Assembly: GCA_903896925.1 (NCBI GenBank)
Contig: CAITZM010000031.1
Coordinates: forward strand, 1 to 64,000
Source of the DNA: an uncultured Lentisphaerota bacterium
GTDB lineage: Bacteria; Verrucomicrobiota; Kiritimatiellia; CAIQIC01
Length of the DNA stretch: 64,000 bases
Direction of reading: 5' to 3'
The notes under the pieces were generated by a model that worked only from the letters and a program-made list of their open reading frames with translations, was not told the DNA's origin and searched no databases. Made by a program: the position numbers and the translations under genes. Numbering within the stretch: position 1 is the first letter of the stretch; every line of letters begins with the position of its first letter. Below, one piece after another: positions 33,962-42,232 of this stretch.

Positions 33962-36900
33962 TCAATCCACCGGACCGGGGCGCAAGATGACGGGCGCGGT
34001 TTTCAGGAACGGACGGACGGCCAGCCAATCCACGCCCTGGAAAACCGGGTCGGGCTCCTGGCGGATTTCCTCATCGCCATTGTACGGGCACATCGTGTCC
34101 ACCCACGCGATCAACCGCAGCCGGCTGGCCTCGTCCACGCGCACGTCGTGATGCTTGCCACTGGTCACCATGTCGATCAGCCGGCTGCGGTAGGAGAGGC
34201 GCGTCATCGGCGCCGGCGTGGTGTAGGCGGCGGGATCGGTCTTGCCATAGCCCTCGACCAGGAGCGTGTCGGCGATGCCGAAGCCGGGCGGGCAGTTGGT
34301 CGGCACCACATAGGCCACGCCCCACGTCGGCTTGCCGATCAGCGTGAAGTAGGTCTCGTCCCAGCCTAGGAAGCCCGAGCGCGCGGTCAGGTCGAGCGTC
34401 TTGCGGCCGGGGCCGGCGCCCTCGTGGCAGCGCGCGCAATATTTGTCGAGCACCGGCCGGACGTAGCGCGGATAGCTCACGGTCACGTCGCTCCACGGCG
34501 GCGGCGTGATGGTGCGCGGCGGCTGCTGCAGGGCAAGCGGCATGCCCTTGGGCTGCGTCGTCGTGCTGTGCAATTCGTGGCAGCCCAGGCAGCCGCGGTG
34601 TTCGCCGGGCATGACGCTGACGAAGCTCCGCATGGTCTGCAGCGCGCGCTGCTGCCCGTCCAGCAGTTGGAAATGCAGCGCCATGCCGGCCGGTGCGGTG
34701 AAGGCGACCGAGCCATCGGACTCGATCGGCACGGTGCCCAGCACGCGCTTGACGCCCTCCGACTGCACGGCGGACACCACCGGTCCGGTCGAGAGGTACG
34801 GGCGCTTGTTCCAGTAGGTGTAGGTCTTCTCGTCGATGTGGAGGATGCGCAGGAATTTCGCCCGGCTGCGCAGCTCCGGCAGCGTGTTCTCAAAGACGTT
34901 GGCGCTGAAGATGACGCCGCTCTTGGGCGGTTCGTTCCTGGCGGGCCATGTGACGCGATCCACAAGCAGCGGCGGGGTCGCGCGCGGCTTGAGCGGCACC
35001 GCGTGGAAGATGTTGTTGACGCCCTCATAGATCAGCTCGCGATTGCCATCGGTGTCCATCAGGTAGAGCGCGAACTTGCCGCCGCGGTTGGCCGACACGA
35101 GGAAATCCTTTTCGCTCAACGGATACGGCGAGTAGTAGGCCGTATAGGCGCCGCTGGCGTGGTAGCGCGGCGACTCGACCGGGTCGACGGGGCCGTTGCC
35201 GCATTCGGGCCACGCGACATCGGCGGTGACCTTGGTCAGTCCGTACGGGAAGTTGAGTCCCTTGTCGGGATCGATGATGCCGACCGCGCCGCTGAACCAG
35301 TTGTGGTGCGCGCTGCCGGTGACCATCACACGCCGCGTGCCGGGGATGTTGCGCGCGTCCTTGAGCACATCGGGCCACACGCTCTGGTTGCCCCAGAACA
35401 TGCTCACATAGGTCCCGTCGGGGTTGATCGTCCAGAGCTTCTGCGCGCGCCACAGCGGCTTGTCGGTGTACTCCCAGCGCGTATAGATGACGCGGCCGTC
35501 TTCGAGCATGGAAGGCAGATAATCCGGCTCGTTGTTGGCCGAAACGAGGTAGATGTTGCGGCCGTCGGCCTCGCAGCGCGCGAGGACGAAGGCGCTGGTC
35601 GGCGGCATGCAGCGGACATAGGAATGGCTCCGCGTCGTGGAAAACAGGATGTGCCCGTCGGGCAGATAGATCGGATCGAGATCGTCGAACGGGCCGGAGG
35701 TGAGCTGGCGCAGACCGGAGCCATCCGCGTTGATCTCATACAGATGAAACGCTTTTTCGTTGTGCGGCTTGAAGCAGAACAGGATTCTCTTTCCGTCGAA
35801 CGAAACATCCGGCCGCCAGAACGAGCCGTGCAGCGGCGCCTGCGGCATCATCTGCGTCAGCTTGCCGTCCGGCCGCAGGCCGTCCAGCGTCAGCAGGCGC
35901 GCGCCGGGTACGGCCATGTAGCCAAGCCGGTGCCGCGTCTCGTGCGGCCACTCCTTGCCGGCCGGAAACGGCATGTCCACCAACAACACCTTGGCAAAGT
36001 CCACCGCGGGGTTCTTGAACAGGATCGCACGCTTGAGTTCGCGGACCTGAAAATAGAGCGCGGCGTCGGGTTGCGTGAGGGACGCAGCGGTTTTCTCCAG
36101 CGCGGCGAGCGCCGCCAGTTCGGCCTTCAGGAAGGGCGACACTCTTGTCGCCCCTTTGTTCTGCGTTGCTTCAGCTCCACTCCGTTGGGTCCCTGCTTCC
36201 GGTGCTGCGGCGACAGGAGTGTCGCCGCTCCGTGTCAGGCGCGCCGCCAACTCGCGCGTCCATTTAAGCTCGTCGCGGATGCGTTCCGGCGTCGGCTTCT
36301 GATCGGCCTGGTGGAGCCAGTCGCGCTCCAGCGCCGCGCGCGCCTCGGCGGCGGTCAGGTCGCGCGTCTCCGGTGTTGAGGGCGTGACGTAGGGAGCCAC
36401 CGCTTCGCGCTCGAACGGACGCCAGACGATGCTGCGCCCGGCCGTGAGCAGCAGTTCGATCCACTCGGGCGAAAATTGCGCTGCCTCGCCGCGCGCCTTC
36501 AGCGCCGCGAATTTCTTCTCGAGCGCGGCGGCCGCTTCCCACTTGCGCGGGTCGCCGGCCGACTGCTGCCGCCGCTGCGCTTCGGTCAGCGGCTTGTACT
36601 CGGTCAGCAAGTCCACCAAACGTCCCGCCGCCTGGACATGAAACTCGTTACCTTTGCTCCGCAAATACGCGGCGGGATCGGTATCGGTCCACTCGCGGAA
36701 CTGCCGGCATTCTTCCGGAAAGCCCGCGCGCAGCCGTTGCATCAGCAGCGCCGTGGTCTTGGCGTTGAGCGTGACGCCCTTTTCGATTGCGTTGCGCCGC
36801 GTCGCCGCCAGCGTCTCCGCAAACGTCTTGCCCGGCGCCCACAGGGTGTTGAGCGCGACCTGCGCCGGCGCGCTGGAGGCGGCGAGCGCGTCGATGCCGT

Positions 36901-37603
36901 TGCGATAGAGCTTGGCGATCTCGTCGGCGGAGAGCGCATCGGCATAGATGCGCAGCTCATCCATCTGGCCGCGGAAACATTCGCCGCCATGCGCGGAACC
37001 GAGACAAGCGGGCGCCGTGCCGCCGGCCTCGATGGTGCCCGGCCGTTCGAGCATGCCGATCTGCGCGCCGTCGAGATAGACGCGCATAGTCTGCCCGTCG
37101 AAGGTCGCCGCCGCGTGGTGCCAGAGTCCGTCGCGCACCTGCGCGGGATCCACCTTCGCATCGCACTCGATGTAGCCATTGATATTGAGGCCGAGCGCAA
37201 GGACGTGGCCAGTTTCCTGAAACGAAAAGAGCACGCGGCACCCGCCATCCTCCTTGCGGAAGATCTCGTTGTATTTCTCGAACTCCTTCGGCTGCACCCA
37301 CGCGCTGAAGGAAATTTTCGCCAGCCTGCCGAAGGCCGGCTGCTCGCCGCAACGCAGCAGGTGCATACCCGTGAACTTCAGTCCGCCATCGAACACCGCC
37401 GGCACGCGATCGAAGCCGGCCGGCGTTTTTTGGCTGGTGGCATCGCCGCCGTGGCCGCTCGCATCGCGACAGACCAGGCCGGACGTCTCGTCGAACGTCC
37501 AGCAGGCGAGCAGCGGTTTGTCGAGCTTGAGCGGCTCGACGGCGAGACTCGCGGATAGCGAGCAGACGAAAACCAGACCGCACAACCAGCTTCGAGTTTT
37601 CAT
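33962..37603 (-). CDS. HzsA-like PD40/cytochrome protein with N-terminal LamG domain
   Basis: The 1213-residue secreted protein (signal MKTRSWLCGLVFVCSLSASLA) starts with a concanavalin-like LamG domain (about 25-250: ACWTFDETSG, AWVQPKEF, YLDGAQIGML, MDELRIYADAL). A helical spacer and a PD40/TolB-type propeller (LDPIYLPDGHILFSTTRSHSYVR) follow, then a C-terminal region like the HzsA middle domain (GTVPIESDGSVAFTAPAGMALHFQLLD). Two c-type haem motifs, CLGCH (1005-1009) and CARCH (1056-1060), are present. It is the last gene of the IclR-led operon, 20 bp after the preceding stop, with AAGGA before the ATG. Role and substrate are unknown; LamG suggests glycan or protein binding. Five paralogues lie upstream. 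Confidence 0.85.
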   Translation of the reverse strand: MKTRSWLCGLVFVCSLSASLAVEPLKLDKPLLACWTFDETSGLVCRDASGHGGDATSQKTPAGFDRVPAVFDGGLKFTGMHLLRCGEQPAFGRLAKISFSAWVQPKEFEKYNEIFRKEDGGCRVLFSFQETGHVLALGLNINGYIECDAKVDPAQVRDGLWHHAAATFDGQTMRVYLDGAQIGMLERPGTIEAGGTAPACLGSAHGGECFRGQMDELRIYADALSADEIAKLYRNGIDALAASSAPAQVALNTLWAPGKTFAETLAATRRNAIEKGVTLNAKTTALLMQRLRAGFPEECRQFREWTDTDPAAYLRSKGNEFHVQAAGRLVDLLTEYKPLTEAQRRQQSAGDPRKWEAAAALEKKFAALKARGEAAQFSPEWIELLLTAGRSIVWRPFEREAVAPYVTPSTPETRDLTAAEARAALERDWLHQADQKPTPERIRDELKWTRELAARLTRSGDTPVAAAPEAGTQRSGAEATQNKGATRVSPFLKAELAALAALEKTAASLTQPDAALYFQVRELKRAILFKNPAVDFAKVLLVDMPFPAGKEWPHETRHRLGYMAVPGARLLTLDGLRPDGKLTQMMPQAPLHGSFWRPDVSFDGKRILFCFKPHNEKAFHLYEINADGSGLRQLTSGPFDDLDPIYLPDGHILFSTTRSHSYVRCMPPTSAFVLARCEADGRNIYLVSANNEPDYLPSMLEDGRVIYTRWEYTDKPLWRAQKLWTINPDGTYVSMFWGNQSVWPDVLKDARNIPGTRRVMVTGSAHHNWFSGAVGIIDPDKGLNFPYGLTKVTADVAWPECGNGPVDPVESPRYHASGAYTAYYSPYPLSEKDFLVSANRGGKFALYLMDTDGNRELIYEGVNNIFHAVPLKPRATPPLLVDRVTWPARNEPPKSGVIFSANVFENTLPELRSRAKFLRILHIDEKTYTYWNKRPYLSTGPVVSAVQSEGVKRVLGTVPIESDGSVAFTAPAGMALHFQLLDGQQRALQTMRSFVSVMPGEHRGCLGCHELHSTTTQPKGMPLALQQPPRTITPPPWSDVTVSYPRYVRPVLDKYCARCHEGAGPGRKTLDLTARSGFLGWDETYFTLIGKPTWGVAYVVPTNCPPGFGIADTLLVEGYGKTDPAAYTTPAPMTRLSYRSRLIDMVTSGKHHDVRVDEASRLRLIAWVDTMCPYNGDEEIRQEPDPVFQGVDWLAVRPFLKTAPVILRPGPVD

Positions 37604-37623
37604 GTCAGTCCTTCATCAGGGCT

Positions 37624-40600
37624 TCACCGGGGTGGTAGCTTATGTCCGGCCTGCTTGGCAAGCGCGGCGACTTCTGCGTCGGTCAGGATGCCGTGATAGA
37701 GGCGGACGTCTTCGAGGGCACCGTGGAAGTTGTTGGCGGGATTTTTCTCCCACGCTTTCCACGCGCCGAGCCGGTAAGCGGCGAGGTCGAGCGGGATGGC
37801 GAGATCGAGCGGCCTGGTGCCGGCGGGCCGGCCGTCGAGATAGAAACGGATGACGCCGCCGGTGCGCGGATCGCAGGTGACGGCAACATGCCGCCACGCG
37901 CCGGGCGTGACCGCGGAGGTGGCGCGGTTGTGTGCCCAGAGTTTGCCGCCATAGTTGATGGCGACATTCGGCGTTCCATCCTCGAGCAGGCTGAAGTGGA
38001 ATGACGAGGCACCGGCGCCGTCGGTGAAGAGCAGCGGGTTCCAGGTGTGGCCAAGTTGATCGGCGCGCACCCACAGCGCGACGGAGATGGCTTCCTGTGC
38101 GCCGGCGGACTGGCCTTGAACAAATAGCTTTCCATCGAATTTTCGGGGGAGGTCGCCGGCTTTCCACGCGGCGAGTTGCGTGGCCGGCAACGGCGGAGGC
38201 GTGTACGGGGGCGGGGGCATGCCGCGCGCGGAGTCCAGCGTCGGCACGGGCCGGAAATCGGGCCGCCCCTTGGCGGCGAGGTTGCGCCGGCCAAAGTAGG
38301 AACCGTAGAACGGCGCATTGGCGTCCACCCACGTCGTCAGCTTGAGGAACTCCGCCTGCGACAGCGTCACCTGCTTGTGGCCCTTGCGCAGCACCTCGAT
38401 GAACCGGCTCTGGTGCGAGCCGTAGGTATAGGGCGGCACGGCCGCGACGTGCCGCATCGAGCCGTTGCCGACATACGCCGGGCCGCTCTTATCAGGTGTG
38501 GGAGCGGTCCATTCCTGGATGAAGTTGACGAGGCTCTTGCGCAGCAGGTTCTCGTAGGAGCGGCTGAAGTGCTCGGTCATCTCGCCGGTCAGGTCGAGGT
38601 CGCCTTTCGGCTTCTCGCCGCCGTGGCAGCGGATGCAGTGTTTGTCGAGGACCGGCTGCACGTCGCTGGGATAATGGAGCGGGCGCGGGCCGGCATCGCC
38701 GGGCTGCGGCGCGATCGTGCGCGGCGGCTGGCGCATTGCCAGCGGCCGCTCCATCACCGGCGTGCCATCGCGCGGGTCGTGGCAGCCGATGCACGAGCGC
38801 GTTTCGCCGGGCTGGAAGTTGACGAACGTGCGCATCTTCTGGATCTCCATGAAATCCTTGTCCAGCGCGGTGAAGAAGAGGTTGCGGCGCGCCGGCACCT
38901 TGAACAGCGCCGAGCCATCGGCCTCGACCGGCACGAGGCCCAGCAGCACACCAATCCAAATGTGCGTGTGCAACGATATCGCGGGCGCCTGCCCTGGCAC
39001 CGTATCGTCGGGCTGGATTTGCGAGGCGACCCACGAACGCGGAATTTGTTCCATCACGCGCAGGTATTTGACGGTTCCGGGCTGCACGCCCTTGAGACTG
39101 CGATAGAGATCCACGAGCAGCACGGTGGCCTCGCCCTGGTCGGCGTCGACCTGCGCGCCCAAGGCTGGCAGCACCGGCGCGACCGGGCGCGGCGCGAGCA
39201 GCATCGGTTGGAAGCACGACATCGTCGGGTCTTGGTGAATCAGCACGCGGTTGCCGAACGTGTCGAGCAGCCAGATGCCATAGGCCTGTTGATCGTTGTA
39301 GCGCTGGTCGGGATTGTGCGAGACAAGGAAGAATTTATCGGAGAGCGGAAAAGGATCGCAGTAGAAGGAGCCGGTCACGTCCTCGACCCACCGGCCGTTG
39401 CGGAACTGGAACAGGCCTCGCAGACCGCGCGTCTCGACCTCGGGCGTCAGCGTCGTCATCGCTTCCTTCGTGCGCCGGTCCTTGGTGCGGTCAATCGCGC
39501 GGATCGAACCGACGGCCAGCGGTTCGTGGCCGCAACCGGTGGCGACGACGAGGTCGGGCCGGCCGGGTACCTGGCGACCGGCGAAGAAGACACCGGGGGT
39601 ATCAATGTTGTTGCCGTAGATTTCTTCCGGGCCGGTGCCGTCAGGACGCATGGCCCAGAGCGACTGGACAGCGGCGATGCCTTTATAGACGTACTCCCAA
39701 CGCGTGTAGAGTATCCGCCCGTCATCGAGCATGGTCGGCGTGGACTCGGTCAGCGCGCCCTGCGAAAGCTGGTGGAAGTTTTTGCCGTCGGCGTCCATCC
39801 GATGGAGCGTCGTGCAAGTCAGCGAATGGCCGCCACACAGCACCGTGCATTCCGACCGGCTGGAAACAAAAACGATGCGTCCGTCGGGTAAATAGCAGGG
39901 GTGCATGTCGTCGGTCCAATGCCCATAGAGCCGCGGATTCTTCTCCAGCGCTTCCCTCGGGTAGCCGCTGTGCCGTGCCACGCGCTCCGCCTCGTCGGCG
40001 GGCGCGTGTGTGAGCTGGCGCAGTCCGGCACCGTTGAGCCGCTGTTCCCAGATGCGGTAACCGTCCGGCTTGCACGCGCGGTAACCGAAGATGACGCGCG
40101 TGGCGTCCGGCGAGAGATCAAAGCGGTCGAAGATGCCGCCGGTGAGTTGCGGAACGATGTCGCGCGTCTTCCCCGTGGCAAGATCAAGTTCGGTAAGATT
40201 GCCGCCCCACCCGGTCGGGCCGTGGTAGTAATCGTCGTAATAATGCTGCGAATCGTACGTGTGCCGGCGCGCGAAAAGGAGCCTGCGGTTTTTCAGCAAC
40301 GGATTGGCTTCCACCAGCATCTCGTGCTGACAGCGGTCGAGCTCGGCGAACGTCTTGACCGCATCGAGCCGTTGCCGGAACCCGGCCGCGGGATAATCTT
40401 TCGGGAACGCTTGGCCCAACTCCGCCACCGCCAGCCCGAGCTTGGTGAGATCACTGCTCAGCGCCGCAGCATCTGCCGCCGCCACGCAGTCTCGCAAGGT
40501 CCCCGGTTTGCCGAGGAACTCCGTCTCGAGCCGTGTGTCGTTCGTCGCAGCGAACCAGCCGTCCGGCTCAAACCACTGGAAGTTCACCGCCGCCAGCAAC

Positions 40601-41211
40601 CGGTTGTTCGCCGGCGGGAAATCCCGGCGGATGTGCGACCACAAGCCCGGCACCGGGTCCGGGGTCGTCGAGAAATAGAACTGCATCGGCTTCTGGCGCG
40701 GTACGACGACGGTCTGGCTCACGTTCACCAGCAGCCGGTTCTCGCCCGCCATCAGCGGCAGATCGAGCAATACCTGGTTGCGACGATCGCCTTCCAGTTT
40801 CAGGCTGACGCCATAGCGTTTGAAGTCAAGCTGCGTCGCGAGCGTGGCGATGGTCTGGCCGTTCAGCGTCACTTCAACCTTGTCACCACCGCCAAGGCCG
40901 ATCGTTAACGTCACCGATCTCTTCGCCGTGAGGGTCCGCGTAAGCGTCACGGTTTTCTTCGCCGGGTCATCGCCAAGGGTGAGCAACACCCCGTCCTTCC
41001 AGCCCGGCCGCGGTGCTCCATCCACAGACCACGGTGAGCACGCCACCGCCACCCGCGCCGCCTGCTGCTCCGCGGTCCAAACCGCGTATTTCGTCCGCGT
41101 CGCGAGCATCGTGTCCGCCAGCGAGGCTTGCCGCCCGTAAAGACCATCTGCGCCCACCGCGCAAAGGGTTGAGCTCAACACACAAATCAAACTCAGCGTC
41201 CTGATTTTCAT
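37624..41211 (-). CDS. HzsA-like PD40/cytochrome protein with C-terminal LamG domain
   Basis: The predicted 1195-residue secreted protein starts MKIRTLSLICVLSSTLCAVG. It has an N-terminal beta-sandwich-like region (TLTAKRSVTLTIGLGGGDKVEVTLNG), a helical segment ending EANPLLKNRRLLFARR, a PD40 propeller (PDATRVIFGYRACKPDGYRI, MHPCYLPDGRIVFVSSRSE), the HzsA-like region with CIGCH (807-811) and CIRCH (859-863), and a C-terminal LamG domain (about 970-1185). The LamG domain is at the opposite end from the downstream paralogue, which points to domain shuffling. It lies 8 bp after the preceding stop. The biochemical role is unknown; outer-surface oxidation coupled to haem is possible. Confidence 0.85.
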   Translation of the reverse strand: MKIRTLSLICVLSSTLCAVGADGLYGRQASLADTMLATRTKYAVWTAEQQAARVAVACSPWSVDGAPRPGWKDGVLLTLGDDPAKKTVTLTRTLTAKRSVTLTIGLGGGDKVEVTLNGQTIATLATQLDFKRYGVSLKLEGDRRNQVLLDLPLMAGENRLLVNVSQTVVVPRQKPMQFYFSTTPDPVPGLWSHIRRDFPPANNRLLAAVNFQWFEPDGWFAATNDTRLETEFLGKPGTLRDCVAAADAAALSSDLTKLGLAVAELGQAFPKDYPAAGFRQRLDAVKTFAELDRCQHEMLVEANPLLKNRRLLFARRHTYDSQHYYDDYYHGPTGWGGNLTELDLATGKTRDIVPQLTGGIFDRFDLSPDATRVIFGYRACKPDGYRIWEQRLNGAGLRQLTHAPADEAERVARHSGYPREALEKNPRLYGHWTDDMHPCYLPDGRIVFVSSRSECTVLCGGHSLTCTTLHRMDADGKNFHQLSQGALTESTPTMLDDGRILYTRWEYVYKGIAAVQSLWAMRPDGTGPEEIYGNNIDTPGVFFAGRQVPGRPDLVVATGCGHEPLAVGSIRAIDRTKDRRTKEAMTTLTPEVETRGLRGLFQFRNGRWVEDVTGSFYCDPFPLSDKFFLVSHNPDQRYNDQQAYGIWLLDTFGNRVLIHQDPTMSCFQPMLLAPRPVAPVLPALGAQVDADQGEATVLLVDLYRSLKGVQPGTVKYLRVMEQIPRSWVASQIQPDDTVPGQAPAISLHTHIWIGVLLGLVPVEADGSALFKVPARRNLFFTALDKDFMEIQKMRTFVNFQPGETRSCIGCHDPRDGTPVMERPLAMRQPPRTIAPQPGDAGPRPLHYPSDVQPVLDKHCIRCHGGEKPKGDLDLTGEMTEHFSRSYENLLRKSLVNFIQEWTAPTPDKSGPAYVGNGSMRHVAAVPPYTYGSHQSRFIEVLRKGHKQVTLSQAEFLKLTTWVDANAPFYGSYFGRRNLAAKGRPDFRPVPTLDSARGMPPPPYTPPPLPATQLAAWKAGDLPRKFDGKLFVQGQSAGAQEAISVALWVRADQLGHTWNPLLFTDGAGASSFHFSLLEDGTPNVAINYGGKLWAHNRATSAVTPGAWRHVAVTCDPRTGGVIRFYLDGRPAGTRPLDLAIPLDLAAYRLGAWKAWEKNPANNFHGALEDVRLYHGILTDAEVAALAKQAGHKLPPR

Positions 41212-41219
41212 TTGCTTTC

Positions 41220-42119
41220 TCACTGGATCTCCGGCATCGGGATCCGCTCGCCGTTGAGCTGGTCGGACTGCAAGGCGGGATCGAACGTGCCATAGCACAC
41301 CGCGTTGCAATCGAGCCACGCCGCCAGCCGCCGCAGCTCACCGGGCTTCAGCTTAACGTTGTTGTGGCCGGCGCGCAGCATCTTCAGCAGCCGGCTGCCG
41401 AGCGCACCCGACTGGCCGCCGGATGGCGTCGCCTGGACCTGGTTGCGCTGCGCGAACCGCGGAACCATGTTCGTGTCGCCGCAGAGCGACCAGTAGGAGC
41501 GGGTGAAGCCTTTTTCCGGCTCGCCGGACAGCTCGATGCCCTTCTCGATCTTCGTGTTGCTATGGCAGCGCAGGCAGTGGCGGTCGAGTACGGGCTGGAC
41601 GACCTCGACATAGGAAAACGGCCGGCCGCCCAGTTCGCCCGGCTTGATGCGCGACGGCGCCCGCTGCATCGCCAGCGGCACGCCGTTCGTCTGCGCGGGC
41701 GCCGACATGCGGTGCTCGTGACAGCCGACACAGGACGTGTTCTCGCCCGGCTGGACGCAGGTCGTCGCGCGCATCGTCTGGTAGGCGCAGCCTTCCGCGT
41801 CGAGCGCCTGAAACAGGATGGGCTTATGCGCCGGCACGAGGAACCGCGCCGAGCCATCGGCCTCCACCGGCACGGTGCCCAGAATCGCCTGCGCATTTTC
41901 CTCGCCCGCGATGCCGATGCGCGGCGCGTTGGCGAGCCGGGTGGACTTCGGGAAAATCTGGACAATACGCAGTTCCTTGATGCTGCCGCGCGGCACGTTG
42001 CCGAGGCCTTGGTAGATGTCGGTGACGAGCATCTCGCCCGTCGGCGGCGCGTTGGCCGACAGCGCAACCAAAGGCAGCAGCAGGCCGAGGAGAAAACTGC
42101 GCCACTTCAGTCTCTCCAT
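41220..42119 (-). CDS. Short HzsA-like dihaem protein lacking the propeller
   Basis: The predicted 299-residue secreted protein starts MERLKWRSFLLGLLLPLVALSAN. It corresponds only to the C-terminal part of its neighbours: YQGLGNVPRGSIKELRIVQIFPK, GTVPVEADGSARFLVPAHKPILFQALD, CVGCH (130-134), CLRCH (182-186) and GELRRLAAWLDCNAVCYG. The PD40 propeller is missing. It begins 113 bp after the preceding stop, behind two strong hairpins. It has its own signal peptide and full motifs, so it looks like a functional short paralogue rather than a remnant. Similarity to the end of the upstream 965-residue protein (PMPEIQ at both C-termini) suggests it arose from that gene. Role unknown. Confidence 0.8.
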   Translation of the reverse strand: MERLKWRSFLLGLLLPLVALSANAPPTGEMLVTDIYQGLGNVPRGSIKELRIVQIFPKSTRLANAPRIGIAGEENAQAILGTVPVEADGSARFLVPAHKPILFQALDAEGCAYQTMRATTCVQPGENTSCVGCHEHRMSAPAQTNGVPLAMQRAPSRIKPGELGGRPFSYVEVVQPVLDRHCLRCHSNTKIEKGIELSGEPEKGFTRSYWSLCGDTNMVPRFAQRNQVQATPSGGQSGALGSRLLKMLRAGHNNVKLKPGELRRLAAWLDCNAVCYGTFDPALQSDQLNGERIPMPEIQ

Positions 42120-42137
42120 CCGGCCTGCGCGCCTGAC

Positions 42138-42192
42138 TTTTCCAAGGCCTGGAAAAAAAGCCTGCCGCGGTTTCCAATCCTTGGAAACCGCG
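42138..42192. repeat. Two adjacent TTCCA-type palindromes in the HzsA-like operon
   Basis: TTTTCCA/TGGAAAA around AGGCC (42138-42156) is followed by a 27-bp hairpin whose arms CGCGGTTTCCAA/TTGGAAACCGCG flank TCC (42166-42192). A related GTTCCAA-GCA-TTGGAAC palindrome lies at 45159-45175. They occupy the largest gap inside the operon (42120-42232) and could adjust the expression of the downstream genes, end transcription partly, or be mobile hairpin repeats. Confidence 0.6.
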
Positions 42193-42232
42193 CGCGGGCT
42201 GTTCACCCCAAACTCTGGTCGTGCTGCGTTCA

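Noticed and set aside
33608..34369. Plus-strand open frame across the MITE-like unit
   Set aside because: It begins in non-coding repeat and runs into the antisense of the 1213-residue gene; no family.
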